64,000 nt of DNA from Pleurostoma richardsiae (lineage: Eukaryota > Ascomycota > Sordariomycetes > Calosphaeriales > Pleurostomataceae): positions 1 to 64,000 of the forward strand of contig JANBVO010000051.1 of assembly GCA_030052745.1 (NCBI GenBank). Direction: 5' to 3'. Both the position numbers and the translations under genes were made by a program. Below, one piece after another: positions 1 to 11,630 of this stretch; position 1 is the stretch's first letter; each line of letters begins with the position of its first letter. The notes below the pieces were generated by a model. It did not search any database. It saw only the letters and a program-made list of their open reading frames with translations, and was not told where the DNA came from.

Positions 1-2640
1 TCTTTTTCGCTTGGCCCGAGCGCCTCACCAAAATTTAAATCCTGTCTTGAAGATATCTTTTACAACTAGTGGATAGGCGTAGTAAGCGGCCTTTTTATAT
101 TTATAGAGGACGAAGTACGCGAATATATCTATGACATAGTCGCCTCTACGCTAGTCCGGCAGCGAGGGAACGAGGGAGGCCGTTAGGACTTTATTAAAGT
201 AGTCACCGGAACGCCACAAGGTCTACTCCTCACGCCAGTAACGCCAGACGGCGAACTACGGGATGGCGATCCAGGCCGTCATCCAGTCCTCTAGCTACAA
301 GGCGTACCAGTCGACGCCGTAGTAAGGGAAGAAAACGAAGCCCCGGCGTGCCATGGTAACGGCCATGCCCAGGCCGGTACGGAGGTGCGGCTCGAAGGTT
401 AAAATCCCAGTGAAGATACGCGCTAGCGTAAGCTTTTAATACGTAATAAACTGTTACAAGCTAAGGACGGCGAACGCGTACAGTGCGACTGCTGACTACG
501 GTATCGAGATATCGCAGTTATGCCGGGACATAATGTAGTCCATTAGCCGGAAGTGCTTGTCGATGTTTTAACGCACGAACATGTTAAACTCTCGCGCCGC
601 GACGACGAAAAAGGCTACCCGGTCGGGCGCGAAAGCCAACGGGCGAAGCAAGTCGGACGTCGGCGACGGAGAGCGGGCGCCCGGACACGTTACTAGTGTG
701 AGCAGTGAAGATTCGACGTCTTCTACCGCGGCCGCGAGCTCGGTCGAGACGCGCAGCTCGAGCCGCCACCCGTATCCGCGGCCGGCATCCTCGAGGTTGG
801 CGTGCATCCGCTCGCAAGACTGTAACAGGGCCATCTCGGCTTTCCTCTGCGCATCGCCGACCTTAAAATGGCCGACTTGCGCGATCGAACTCTACGTCTA
901 ATCGTTATAGGCTAGGTTATAGATGTTAGGATAGGAAAAGGCCTAAATTACGGCAACGTTAAAGATATTCTCTTCGATCGTATAAAACTATACGTAAGCG
1001 ACGCCCAGCCGCGAAAATAAGCTCGTCCGCCTCAGTTCGGACGTGACAGACGCCACATCCCGCAGCATATGTACGGGATATTCCGTCGTTACCGACAGCG
1101 GGACAAACGGCAGCGACCATCGTCCTTCGTCGTCTACGCTACTATCGTTACTAGCTGACGGCGGCTCGAGCACGATAGCCTCGCTATCGGCCACAGGCTC
1201 TACGCTACCTTCGTCCTAGTCATCATCCGCATCCTCTATAGGGTCAAACACGTCACTACCGTCGAGCAGCTCTTCGCCGTCCGTAGCTCCCGCTACATCC
1301 GCGGCGGCGCCTACGGTGCCGAAGAGGGCCCGGCCCACCTGCCCGTAAAAGAAGAACAGCGTGTTATACTAGCAGCAACGTCTCGCTAACACCGTGTAAC
1401 CGTTGCGGGAAGGTGTGAACTCGGAGGCGATATCGACCAGCTACATACAGCCCTCCTAAGGCCATAGAGACGGCAGGCCATCGCGCAAAGGCTAGATGAC
1501 CGCAGCACGAAACTCGAAAAAAGCAGCCGTAGTACCAGCCAAAGTCCGAAATACGGACTAGTACGCCAGTTTTAGATCTTTAAAGTCGCACAAGAATAAC
1601 GGCTCGCCAAACTACCACAAGCAACTAGCGTCGTCGTCGGGCCCGTCGCCGGAGGTACCGCCCGGACCGAAACCGTCCGCCGCAGCGTCTCGGTCGGCCC
1701 GCCGTAGCACGTCGAGCATCACGTGCCAAAACTACTGCAGGTTTTCTTCGTTGTAGTCGACGTCAATGTTACTGCCGCGGGCGGCGGAAGACCCGGTAGC
1801 CTCGACGCTGGCCATAGACGACGTCCTAACGGACTCGTAGCTACCGGGGACGTGGTACTGGAAATATATGCCGATCTGCGAAAAACTCGGCCGGAGTAAG
1901 CCCTTAAAGAACAGTTTGTATTGTACGTCGGTAAGGCGGACCGTCTCCCTCTTGCCCTTACGGTAGAGACGCAGGAAGAACATGAAGACGTCGCTGCGGT
2001 CCTAGCGGGCGAGCAGAAGGTATAGGATGCGATAGATAAATACCCGTATAGTCTAACAGTCCACCTCGACGGGCACCTAGACGTATATTAACTTAGAGAA
2101 GAGACGCGTCGGCTATAACGCGAAGCAAACTCTCATCGGGCCTCGGAAGTCGGTAAGATCACGCGTCAAGTAAATAAAGCTATCGATGTCGTACGTAACG
2201 GAAACGATCCTACAATACGCCACGTCCTCCTTATAAAAGCAGATCTCCGCGTCCTCCCAGTCGCCGACGTCTCCCCAGCCGGTAAACAACGCTTGCAGCC
2301 GCTACACAGCGGGCAGCTCACCGCGCAAGAAGCCTAACACGAACGCAGGCAACGGCCGCCGTGAGTAGTCCAGTCCGAAAAGCCGGCTCATATCCGCCCT
2401 TTCCGCGGTCGACCGAGGCGCCCCAGCTGCCTATAAGGCCGCGAAGGTCTCGCGAAGTGAAAGATAACGGCCACATCGTATCGCGTATACGTTATCCCAA
2501 CGTACGTATAGACCTGCCGGGCAAAATACGAACCCGGCAATTAGGATATATACGATGCGACGCGCTAACCTCTACTAATCACTAAGGCCGTCCTCGCGTA
2601 CCCATGTCGCAATCTCCTCCCGTAGAGGAGACGTAACGAT
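1..2640 (-). pseudogene. RIP-decayed long reading frame of a repeat element (family unknown)
   Basis: Read on the minus strand, one frame runs from about 2640 to position 1 and probably beyond the window. It is broken by roughly twenty TAG/TAA codons and a few TGA codons and shows no obvious frameshift. Open pieces at 1983-1732, 1194-988 and 834-568 all lie in this frame. TAG and TAA are what CAG and CAA become after C-to-T change, which fits RIP. The predicted protein has varied, non-repetitive composition with aromatic-rich and acidic stretches, so it was a real gene of at least 850 codons. I see no reverse-transcriptase YxDD, no DDE triad and no tyrosine-recombinase motif that I can name. 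A fragment of its 3' end recurs at 8533-8609. It is most likely a transposon-borne gene and is dead here. Confidence 0.6.
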
Positions 2641-4320
2641 CTACGTCTGTAGTCCTCCGTTATTACCTAGAAACTATATTAGACTAAGTAATCAGATACG
2701 ACTATTTAAGTCGTAATATACCCGCTACATCTTCGTACTAATTAATATAAAGCCTACCCTCCATCTCCGTATCTCCGTCCGCGCCCTCGTACTAAGACGG
2801 AGCGCTAGAATGCCAAGTATCATCGTCGCGGTCAGCCTCGTACTCGTCAATACTACGGCAATCTAAAGATAGTCTGTTGCCGATAAGAGGTTTAGGACAT
2901 GAGGTATCCGAAAAACTTAACCCGTCTTACGAATCTATCAAATGGAGTAGTTAATATAGAAGAACTTTCGTCATATTATTATAAAAGGTAGCTTCACTTC
3001 GAAAGCCTAACCAGCTTAATACCTAGGAAGGCGGCGACGAACGTCGTGACGGCTCGTTAAAGTCACGGCCAGGCGGAGAGACAAAAAAAAGGAAGAAACG
3101 ACTATCCAAGTCAGACGCTTCCGAAGTAAGTCCCTACTTAGACAAAATAACCTTTAAGAAAGCTAGTCGCTATTAGAATATAGGTAAGCGGCTGCGCTGA
3201 TAGGAGTTCGGCTAGATGCCAGCCGACGATGCTAAGATCCTTAAAATCGACTCGGTAAGTGTACTTACAGTACGCTTTTAAGGAGCTATAATCGCAGTAA
3301 CTAGAGCTAGGATTTTAAAAAGTATATAAGAGAAGATAAGTAAGATAAACTTAAGCCTTACCCTTTAAAAAGAAGGCTTTAAAGAAAAAAAGTACCCTTT
3401 ATAGCCGTTATAATCAACTAAAACGTTTAAACTTAAAAAGCTAAATTAACTAAGAGAGGGATATAATATTAAAACCAACTTTCCTAGACTAAAACGGACT
3501 GTCATTTATATATAACTTGCTAGGAAGAAGAACTTAAAGGTAATTAACGCGGTAGTAACGAAAGAGATATATTTTAGGAACTGAAATTCTATAAAGTATA
3601 GCCTCTATTTAAACTCTTATAGAGTAAGTTGTTTTTTTAACGATTAAGATCTTATTTTAAGACCTAGTAGCGGATCGTGTTCTAGTAAGCTATGACGGAG
3701 GAACTTCTAAAACTATCCTAGTCTACGACGACTCGGAGATGGCTACAGGGTTGTTTCGAGCTATTGCGTCTATACTACCGACTAGTAAGGTCAAGCTTGC
3801 CTTTCTTTCTATAATTAAGTGTTACGAAGACGTAGTACTAGACCGGTCAATAGGATGACTTTGTTGGTAGTCTGTTATGTGTGACTGGTTTAGGTAACCC
3901 GTGAAGGATGTGGATACGAGGATTGGTATTGAGTAGGAACGGAGTCTTGGGAAGCGATGGAGGCTGAGCTAGGGTCGAGGCTAGCTAAACCCCTAACTAG
4001 TACGGAAGCGGGCTAGCTATTACAGTTTAGGTCATTACGGTATATAGGAATAAAATAAGCCCTAATAATATTAAAGTCAGTTTTTAAACGAGATATCAGT
4101 TAATTAACTAAGCTCTTTCTAGTATTTCTAAAATCCTAACGGAAGTTACTCTACATGTATTCTCCCCCTTCCGCCGTCCCTTATTAGCGCTTTTACTGAC
4201 CCGCGGTTATTCTTACTACCTTATTTTTTTAGATAGTCCGGATAATATAAAAGCCGATGACAATAGGGTTAAAGACGAAAAGGTAGTACTAGCTTAAACG
4301 TAGGCTAGAATAACGCGAGG
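2641..4320. other. AT-rich RIP-mutated DNA without a recognisable gene
   Basis: Very rich in TA-containing words and stop codons in all frames, and poor in CpA. Short runs suggest further decayed coding sequence, but I could not follow a frame through it. It joins the two decayed genes on either side. Confidence 0.6.
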
Positions 4321-6272
4321 GCTACTATCCGAAAAGGGCCCGCGTCGCGTACCGTACTCCACTACCTAACAAAACCCTACCAAGCCATCCGGCCCAGTAA
4401 CATGCCGAGTATGAACTGACGACGTCGAAGTCTAACGAAAAACCTCGTTATATCTCTACTACTAACCTCCTTATAGACCTCGGTATACAGACCGTTAGTT
4501 CGATACGGTTAAAGAACACTCAAGCCTAACGTTTACGTACGGCAAAACTTAAATCTAAAAACATAAATAAGTCTAACGATACCTCTTTATACCTATTTAG
4601 TGTTATGCCCGAGTTATTCCTCCTCCTTAGGCAGTTACGGTTCTTTAGAGAGCTTCCTCTAGATAATTCGTCACAAGTACAATTTAACGAACTATACGAT
4701 AAGTACGTTAAGAAGACAATAAAATATTTTAGGACGTAACAAGAAGCGTTCTTAAAGTAGGGCTATACCGAAAGCGATTTTGCCGAAATAACAGAAACTT
4801 TCTTTAACGACTTAATTAATAAGAAAGAGTACGATAATAATAAAAATCCTACTATCCCGACTACTCGAAATATACTTTTAAACAACGCCTAGCTCTTCGA
4901 AACATCGTTAAGTAACGTTAATATCCCTACGTTAATACCATCTACTAGTCCCCCTTCACCACAACAACGAATAATAAACGACAACGACAGTATAAACGAA
5001 AGTATAGTAACAGTAAAAATTGAAGGTAAGAGGAAGAAAACACCGGAACCTATAACGTTAATCGAATCCCTCTACAACCGAATAGTCCTCTAAACTATAA
5101 ACGATAAAGTAGACCAGGATACTTTAACGAAACTTACGGTAACGAGAAAGTTAAAAGCGATCGATTTCAAAAGCGAAATCTCGTCACGAAAGATCTATGT
5201 CTTAGGGATGGTAATATTCGACGACGTATTCGGATACCGTGGCCAGAAACAGCTAGCCGACGCCTTCGTCGAGCTCTTCTCCAACAAAACTAATCAACAA
5301 CTACGACGGTCTCTAAATATAACGGGTAAGTCTGTAGCCGAAGAGATCCGTCGCAAAGGTTATTCTAAGCTCTCCGACTTCACCAAGCAATAAGCGCAGA
5401 CAGTTCAATACGACTATCGCAACACGACCGTCATAGACGACATCGGGATATTAAAAAGCAAAGCTTCCATAGTAAGACAATAGAATACCTAGCTAAGAAA
5501 AGATATCACCAATCCTAAACTATCAACATTTCTCGAAGAAAATGGTATACCGCCGCAGAAGAGCCTCAGCATGGCAGGAAGAATCAGCAGGTACCTGAGC
5601 CAGAAGGCGAATTTCCCAAAAGGTCAGATGCATAAGAAGATCTATACGTGGAGGCCGTATGCCATCCTGGAGGAACGTTTCGGCCAAGGCGTTTTTGCCC
5701 TCGTACCTAAGAACATGCTTAGATGCTACCAAAAGTTACGCTCGACTGGCAAGATAACGAAGGAGGAGAAATTCCAGTCTATTGTCGACGCGATCGCCGC
5801 AGAATTCCCTCTACTTAAGGATATCTACGAGGCCTATGACACTCATATCGTCAGGCCTGTTCTAACGGGTAACGGTACGTAAGGCAACTTAATTCACGTC
5901 ACCAACGAAAACGTACCGGGCATTACGATAGCGTTAGCCGGGGATGTCAAGGAACTCCGAAAGATGACCGTCTGCGATATTTTAGGTATTAACGTTCCGT
6001 TACCGCTCATGGGCTCAGTCTAGGAGTTAGGTAACGAAGAGGGAGGCGAAGGCGACTTGCCGGATGGATTGTAAGAAGGTGGGAGTGAAAGAGACGGAAA
6101 TTCGGCTGATATAGGTAGGAGGATTGACATAGGTAGGAGGACTAATATGGGCAGGAGGATTGATATGGGTGGGAGGACTGATATGGGTAGGAGGATTGAT
6201 ATGGGTAGGAGGACTGATATAGGTAGGAGGACTGATATGGGTAGGAGGATTGATATAGGTGGGAGGACTGAC
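4321..6272 (+). pseudogene. RIP-interrupted transposon-like gene with C-terminal hexapeptide repeats
   Basis: A single plus-strand frame of about 650 codons is interrupted by TAG/TAA at, among others, 4398, 4527, 4737, 4758, 4890, 5091 and 5391. The longest surviving open pieces are 5208-5393 and 5571-5882, both in the same frame. The encoded protein is Lys/Asn-rich and polar in the middle and ends in nine six-residue repeats (6108-6269). I do not recognise the family. Every break I followed is an in-frame stop consistent with CAG/CAA mutation rather than an indel. The 3' two-thirds has a second, far more mutated copy at 6792-8226. It is likely the protein of a mobile or subtelomeric repeat, now inactive. 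Confidence 0.6.
6108..6269 (+). repeat. 18-bp tandem repeat, nine units, coding D-(I/M)-G-R-R-(I/T)
   Basis: Nine consecutive 18-bp units resembling GATATGGGTAGGAGGATT, in frame with the decayed gene, give a basic hexapeptide repeat ending at a TAG. Units differ at a few positions. The homologous stretch in the second copy has only seven units. Confidence 0.85.
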
Positions 6273-6625
6273 TAGCGAATAGCTCGGTTAACCAAATGAC
6301 TAAGCTAGTTACTTAAATAATTAATCTAGCTTAGTATTAGTATAGGTTAAGTAAACTAGATCCGAACTAGGTTATCTAAATAATTAAACTAGCTAGCCTA
6401 GTTATCTAGACGACTGAGCTAAGTTAACTAAACGACTAAGTTAGGTTAACCAAACGACTAAACTAAGTTAACCAAATAACTGAACTAAGTTAACTAAACG
6501 ACTAAGTTAGGTCAACTAGATGACCGAATTAGGTTAACTAGATGACCGAGCTAGGTTAACTAGATGATTATGTTAGTTAGATTTAAGTAAAATCTTCTAA
6601 TCCTAATCCGAATTACTTAGTAACA
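6273..6625 (+). repeat. Degenerate ~22-bp tandem repeat (AACTAAGTTAACCAAATAACTG-like)
   Basis: After the stop of the decayed gene, words built on GTTAACTA(A/G)A(C/T)GACTAAG repeat about every 22 bases, clearest at 6400-6570. The same tail follows the second copy at about 7870-8226, so it belongs to the duplicated unit. It may be the element's terminal or untranslated region. Confidence 0.7.
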
Positions 6626-6791
6626 TAACCCTTACACGGTAACTCTAACCTTATAAAGTTATAAGTTCTACTTTAAAAATTTCTAACTAATTAATACGTC
6701 GGCTTAGCCCAACCCGATTTAAACGGGATGTACGGGCTAATTTTTTATTTTCAGTAGCCGATCTTAGCCTTATCGCTGCTAACTAGAGTTT

Positions 6792-8226
6792 AAGCGATCG
6801 ATTTTAAAGGCGAGATCTCGTTACGAAAGATTTATATTTTAAAGATAGTAGTACTCGACGACGTATTTAGATATTATAGTTAAAGATAACTAGTTAACGT
6901 TTTTATCGAGTTTTTTTCTAATAAAACTAGTTAATAACTACGACGATCTTTAAATATAAAGGATAAGTTTATAGCCGAAGAAATTTATCGTAAAGGTTAT
7001 TCTAAGTTCTTCGACTTTATTAAGTAATGGACGTAGATAGTTTAATACGACTATCGTAATACGACCGTTATAAACGATATCGGGATATTAAAAGGTAAAA
7101 CTTCTATAATAAGATAATAGAATATTTAGCTAAGAAAAAATATTATTAATCCTAAACTATTAATATTTTTCGAAGAGAATAGTATACCGTTATAAAAAAA
7201 CTTTAGTATAATAAGAAGGATTAGTAAGTATTTAAACTAGAAAGCGAATTTCTTAGAAGATTAGATATATAAGAAAATTTATACGTGGAAGCCGTATACT
7301 ATCTTAGAAGAACGTTTCGACTAAGGCATTTTTACTTTCGTATTTAAAAACATGTTTGGATACTATTAAAAGTTACGTTCGACTAATAAAATAACGAAGG
7401 AAGAGAAATTTTAGTCTATTGTGGACGTAATCGTCGTAAAGTTCTTTTTATTTAAAAATATTTACGAAGCTTATAATATTTATATTATTAAGCTTGTTTT
7501 AACGAATAACGGTACGTAAAGTAAGTTAGTTTACGTTATTAACGAAAACGTACTAAGTATTACGATAACGTTAGCCGGAGATATTAAAGAACTTCGAAAG
7601 ATAACCGTCTACGATATTTTAAATATTAACGTTCCGTTACTATTTATAAGTTTAGTTTAGGAGTTAAATAACGAAGAAAGAAACGAAGGCGACTTATTAG
7701 ATAAATTATAAGAAAGTAAGAGTGAAAGAGACGGAAATTCGATTAATATAAATAAGAAGATTAATATAAGTAAAAAGATTAATATAAGTAAAAAAACTAA
7801 TATAAGTAAGAAAATTAATATAAGTAAGAAGATTAATATAAATAGGAAGATTAATATAAGTAAAAAGATTAACTAACGAATAACTTAGTTAATTAAATAA
7901 TAAAGTTAATTACTTAAATAATTAATCTAGTTTAGTATTAGTATAAGTTAAGTGAACTAAATCCGAACTAAGTTATCTAAATAACTAAACTAGTTAACTT
8001 AATTATTTAAACGACTAAACTAAATTAACTAGACGATTAAATTAAGTTAACTAAATAATTAAACTAAGTTAACTAAATGACTAAGTTAAGTTAACTAAAC
8101 AACTAAGTTAAGTTAATTAGATGACCGAATTAAGTTAACTAGATAACCGAACTAAGTTAACTAGATGATTATATTAGTTAGATTTAGGTAAAATCTTTTA
8201 ATCTTAACTCGAACTATTTAGTAATA
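6792..8226 (+). repeat. Second, hyper-mutated copy of 5155-6625
   Basis: From 6792 (AAGCGATCG) the sequence follows 5155 onward. The offset is 1637 at the start and 1601 at the end. The 36-bp difference equals two 18-bp repeat units (seven instead of nine). Differences are overwhelmingly C-to-T and G-to-A, with many CpG sites retained. This copy has no usable open frame, while copy 1 keeps a 103-codon one. It is a direct repeat separated from copy 1 by about 165 bp, in the same orientation. Confidence 0.85.
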
Positions 8227-8532
8227 AAAAGAAAAAAAACCTTTAAGTACAGACGAGCCGGTAAGAAAACTATCGTATCGTTAAATATATATATTATCTA
8301 GTAATTAGTAATCATCTTTATCTAATCGTTTCCTATACGGCTACCCAAACTACACCAAAAACACCCCAACTTCCAACACCCATATCTCGATAACGACAGC
8401 TCCGTACGCCTTACCTTTATATATACGATATCGCTACGTCCTTATATATCTACTGTCTGAATTACATCTAGTTTACCGTACGGGAACTAAATCCTTTCTA
8501 CCCCCTACAAAATAAACCCTTTGAACCCCCTA

Positions 8533-8609
8533 TCTTTTTCGCTTGGCCCGAGCGCCTTACCAAAATTTAAATCTTGTCTTGAAGATATCTTTTACAACTA
8601 GTGGATAGG
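8533..8609 (-). repeat. 77-bp fragment matching window positions 1-77
   Basis: 75 of 77 bases match positions 1-77. The two differences are both C in copy 1 and T here. In minus-strand translation both copies read the same tail of the decayed gene, including a basic A-R-A-K-R-K-R run. The match stops at 8609, where ordinary promoter sequence of the next gene begins, so this is the edge of the repeat island. Confidence 0.85.
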
Positions 8610-8626
8610 TGAAGAGAGAATACTTG

Positions 8627-8644
8627 CACGTGCGTTGGCACGTG
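8627..8644. promoter_or_regulatory. Two CACGTG E-boxes upstream of the dehydrogenase gene
   Basis: CACGTG occurs at 8627-8632 and 8639-8644, 150-170 bp upstream of the ATG at 8795 and 17 bp inside the non-repeat side of the island edge. In fungi CACGTG is bound by bHLH factors of the Cbf1/Pho4 type. That this pair acts here is inference. Confidence 0.35.
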
Positions 8645-8794
8645 GGCTAACTTGCGGTCGGCGCCGATACTCCGAGTTGTTTCTCCGTTCCCAAGTCGGA
8701 AACCGACTGAAATTAAAACATACGATTCGTCACACTTCACCGTAATTTTTTTTGTTTTTATTTCGCGTTGACTGATAAAGCCGCAGGAACAAAA

Positions 8795-10045
8795 ATGGCG
8801 AGCTATGGGCTACTCATTGGAATTGCAACTGCTGCTGTCACTCTGACATTCGCAATCCCATGGCTGATTGCAGAATATTTCCCGTATCGCAGCCTGACCG
8901 CTCAGCGTACTGGCAGGCCTGATGTCCACACCAAGTCATACAAAGGCAGGACTGCCCTAATCACCGGCGCAAATGGCGCATTCGGCTCGAGGGCGGCCAA
9001 GATTTTTGCTCATCGCGAGATCGCAACTCTCATCCTCGTTGATGTCATGGATCTCAAGGGTGTGAAGGAGCAGATCGAGGCAGAACTCACCGAGCAACGC
9101 AAGCCAATTCCCAAGATCCTCCTGTGGCAGATCGATATGATGACCTTTGCGGGTTGTCAAGAACTGGGGCGCAAGGCAAAGGAGCTGAAGAGCCTTGATC
9201 ATGCCTTGCTCACCGCCGGTATTCTCGCGTTCAGCCGCCGCGAATCCCTCGAGGGCTGGGAAAGCTGTGCGAGTGTTTGCCCCATGTTTAAACCCTCCCA
9301 TTTTTGAGATCAAGCCGCACTGACCCGCTTCATAACAGCTATACAAGTCAATTTCCTCTCCAGCGCACTCATTGGTCTCCTGTTGCTGCCAGTGCTCAAG
9401 TCCTCTCCAGGAAATCCGAACCCTCCCGTTCTGACATTTGTCACAACCTTTGGCATATATCCTTCCTCTTTCACCATGTCCAGGCCCTGGAGCGGCTCAT
9501 ACCTCAAGAAACTGAGCAACAACAGCAACCTGATGCAAGCGCATCAGTACGGACGCTCCAAAGGCCTCCTGCTCTACTTCGCCCGCGAGCTGGCCGCCAG
9601 AGTCGCCACCACCGCAGCCGCCGGCAAAGGCATGCGCAGAATGACCGTCAACAGTGCCGATCCGGGGTCCGCCTGGACGGCACTGACGAACCCCAATCAG
9701 GCCAAGCTGATCCCGAGGCTGATTATGAACCTGGGAGCCAGAGACCCGCAGATATGCGCCACTGCTCTCGTCAATGGCGTTTCGGCTTCGGAAGACGCGC
9801 ATGGGAAGATCATGCAGGATTTTGGCACTGCGTCGTAAGTCTTATCAATACATACACACACACAAGAAATCCCAATAGAATTCTTGAAAACCAATAAAGG
9901 CTGACATCCGGGTCACAGGTATCCACCGTTCATGAACAGGAAGACTGGTCGGGCTGCGCAACAGGTAGTTTGGGACGAGACCAGAGCTGAGTTCGAGGCA
10001 AAGGTCCCAGAGGTCAAGCCGGTGTACGAAATGCTCCAGAAGTAA
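8795..10045 (+). CDS. Membrane-anchored short-chain dehydrogenase/reductase (retinol-dehydrogenase type)
   Basis: Exons read as 8795-9266, 9339-9834 and 9919-10045, giving 364 aa. An N-terminal hydrophobic segment (about residues 5-25) should anchor it in a membrane. The NAD(P)-binding TGANGAFG follows at about residue 55, then the strand usually ending NAG (here TAG), a Ser after FVTTFGIYP, and the catalytic YGRSK. Intron 1 has two in-frame donor choices; 9267 restores the family's W-E-x-S-I-Q-V-N run better than 9273. The start is the first ATG with an AAAATGG context. The second intron (9835-9918) contains a CA run. It is the first intact gene outside the RIP island. It should oxidise or reduce a lipid-like alcohol or ketone; the substrate is unknown. 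Confidence 0.85.
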
Positions 10046-10084
10046 GCGAGCCGGCGGGTGCGGATTGAGGGTCATTAGTGTACC

Positions 10085-11630
10085 TTACTCCTGTCCGTTG
10101 ATACATTTACTCTTCAGCAGCCAGCTAGTGTGAAGATAGGAACCATTACCTATAGCGGACTGAGATGAACCGCCCTCCGAATAGAAGCTTTCCAGGGTTA
10201 ACATGAAGCGGTCAGTTGGAGACTTGTCGGCTACAGGACCTGTGAGCGTGGGGTTGAGGCTGGCGACAGTAAGGTGGAGTTGCGTAACCCATAGCCAGTT
10301 ATATAGTCGCTTGATGCTCTTACCGGGCCCGTCAAGTACATATCCGTCCTCTCGTTATAGTTGAGTGCAAACGAATGTGTAATACTCTGAGACCGAATCC
10401 TGTAAGGCAGTGTCCGGGTGCCTTCTCAACCAGCGGCTTAGTAGAACTCCCGTTCCCACTCGTTCACGCCGCGTTTCGATCGCTCGCAGTATCACACGTT
10501 ACTTGCTTATCCATTTGATTGTCGGAGACTATGTAGGCACCGCTAATGGAACTGTTTGATTCGGGGGCTTGCTGACTAGAGACAATGAATCTTGCTCGGG
10601 CAGAGATTATCTCGTCATAATTCGGTACGGTGTTTAGAAAGATTGTTGAGTTTAGGGGAGCACCGCCATTTCTTGTGGAAATCTGTAACCTTTTCTCTCT
10701 AATACCTCACGCTGTATTCGCATATGTGCAGGCGCTCTCGTCGCATTCAACTGGTGTTCCATTGGCCTTCATATCAGCATACACAGTGGAACCTGACATA
10801 GTAATATTAAAGCTCTCACCAGGGAAAGCGATATAAGACGGGACGTCAAAATTGATGAACTGGATCGAATGAGAGGCACATCCGGTAAATAAATCGTCCC
10901 AGTCATCATGCCAGAACATAGTCCACTCAAGAATAGCCTCCTCGCCAGGTTGTAGAATTGGTAAGCTCGGGTGTAGTAGAAAGGCGCCCCGAGCTTTGAA
11001 CGAGGTGATCGTGTCGCGTGTTTCAACGCTATAGCCAGCGAGGGCGCCTTTTGTCACGACGAGCCCCAGGTTCCGTGACTTTCCAACCATTTGCTGCATC
11101 CTCACCCGTGCTGACGACCCTACGTTGGTCCATATACGGGCGTGAGCACGATTGTTCAGAGCATCGGAAGAGTTGGTGTAATGGTCGTTGAATGGGGTGT
11201 ATATCGCGAACGACGATGTTCCTGCGCTTGCCAAGTTCAAAGAAGAGTTCCCACTGTTCTTGAACGTGAAGCTCCTTGTAAACGTCGCCTTATGGTCTTC
11301 CACCACCCTCTTCACAGTAATTACTGTATCGTCCAATGTGTAGCCTGCCGTGCATACCGTCCTGGTACAGGTACTAAACTGAGGGTTCCTCCAAAATGCT
11401 CTGTGCAGCATAGTATTTTCAGTCGCCAGAAACCCTAGACCCCATCGACTCCCAGGAGGTTGCCACGGCGCGTCATCTGGTGAACTGATCCAGTTCATAG
11501 GACTTGCGACTTTAGGATTGACTATCGAGAACACTGCGCCGGTCGCCTCATCGAGGTGAACCCGAAAGTCTCGACTATTCAACTCGACCGCGGCTGCCGC
11601 TCCGGCGATCACTGCCAAGGGGAGCCTCAT
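10085..11630 (-). pseudogene. DUF5695 (six-hairpin glycosidase-like) pseudogene, 3'-truncated
   Basis: Starts at an ATG at 11630 with a signal-like MRLPLAVIAGAAAA and stays open for 307 codons resembling the N-terminal beta domain of secreted DUF5695 proteins. A TGA at about 10707 interrupts it, but the same frame then continues with family-like sequence (an A-R-A-R-F-I-V run followed by G-A-Y-I-V-S-D-N). A frameshift near 10455 leads into G-V-L-L-S-R-W-L sequence, then another in-frame TAA, and similarity fades at about 10085, well short of the usual length of 800 or more residues. The first break could only be an intron if it were under 30 bp, so decay is the better reading. The dehydrogenase gene ends 40 bp away. 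Confidence 0.6.

Noticed and set aside
568-901. Overlapping open frames on both strands suggesting small genes
   Set aside because: Only the minus frame in phase with 1983-1732 and 1194-988 makes sense as part of one decayed gene; the plus frame and the third one are its shadows.
9273-9338. Intron 1 of the dehydrogenase starting at 9273
   Set aside because: It keeps the frame but adds residues where the family has none; the donor at 9267 restores the W-E-x-S-I-Q-V-N alignment.
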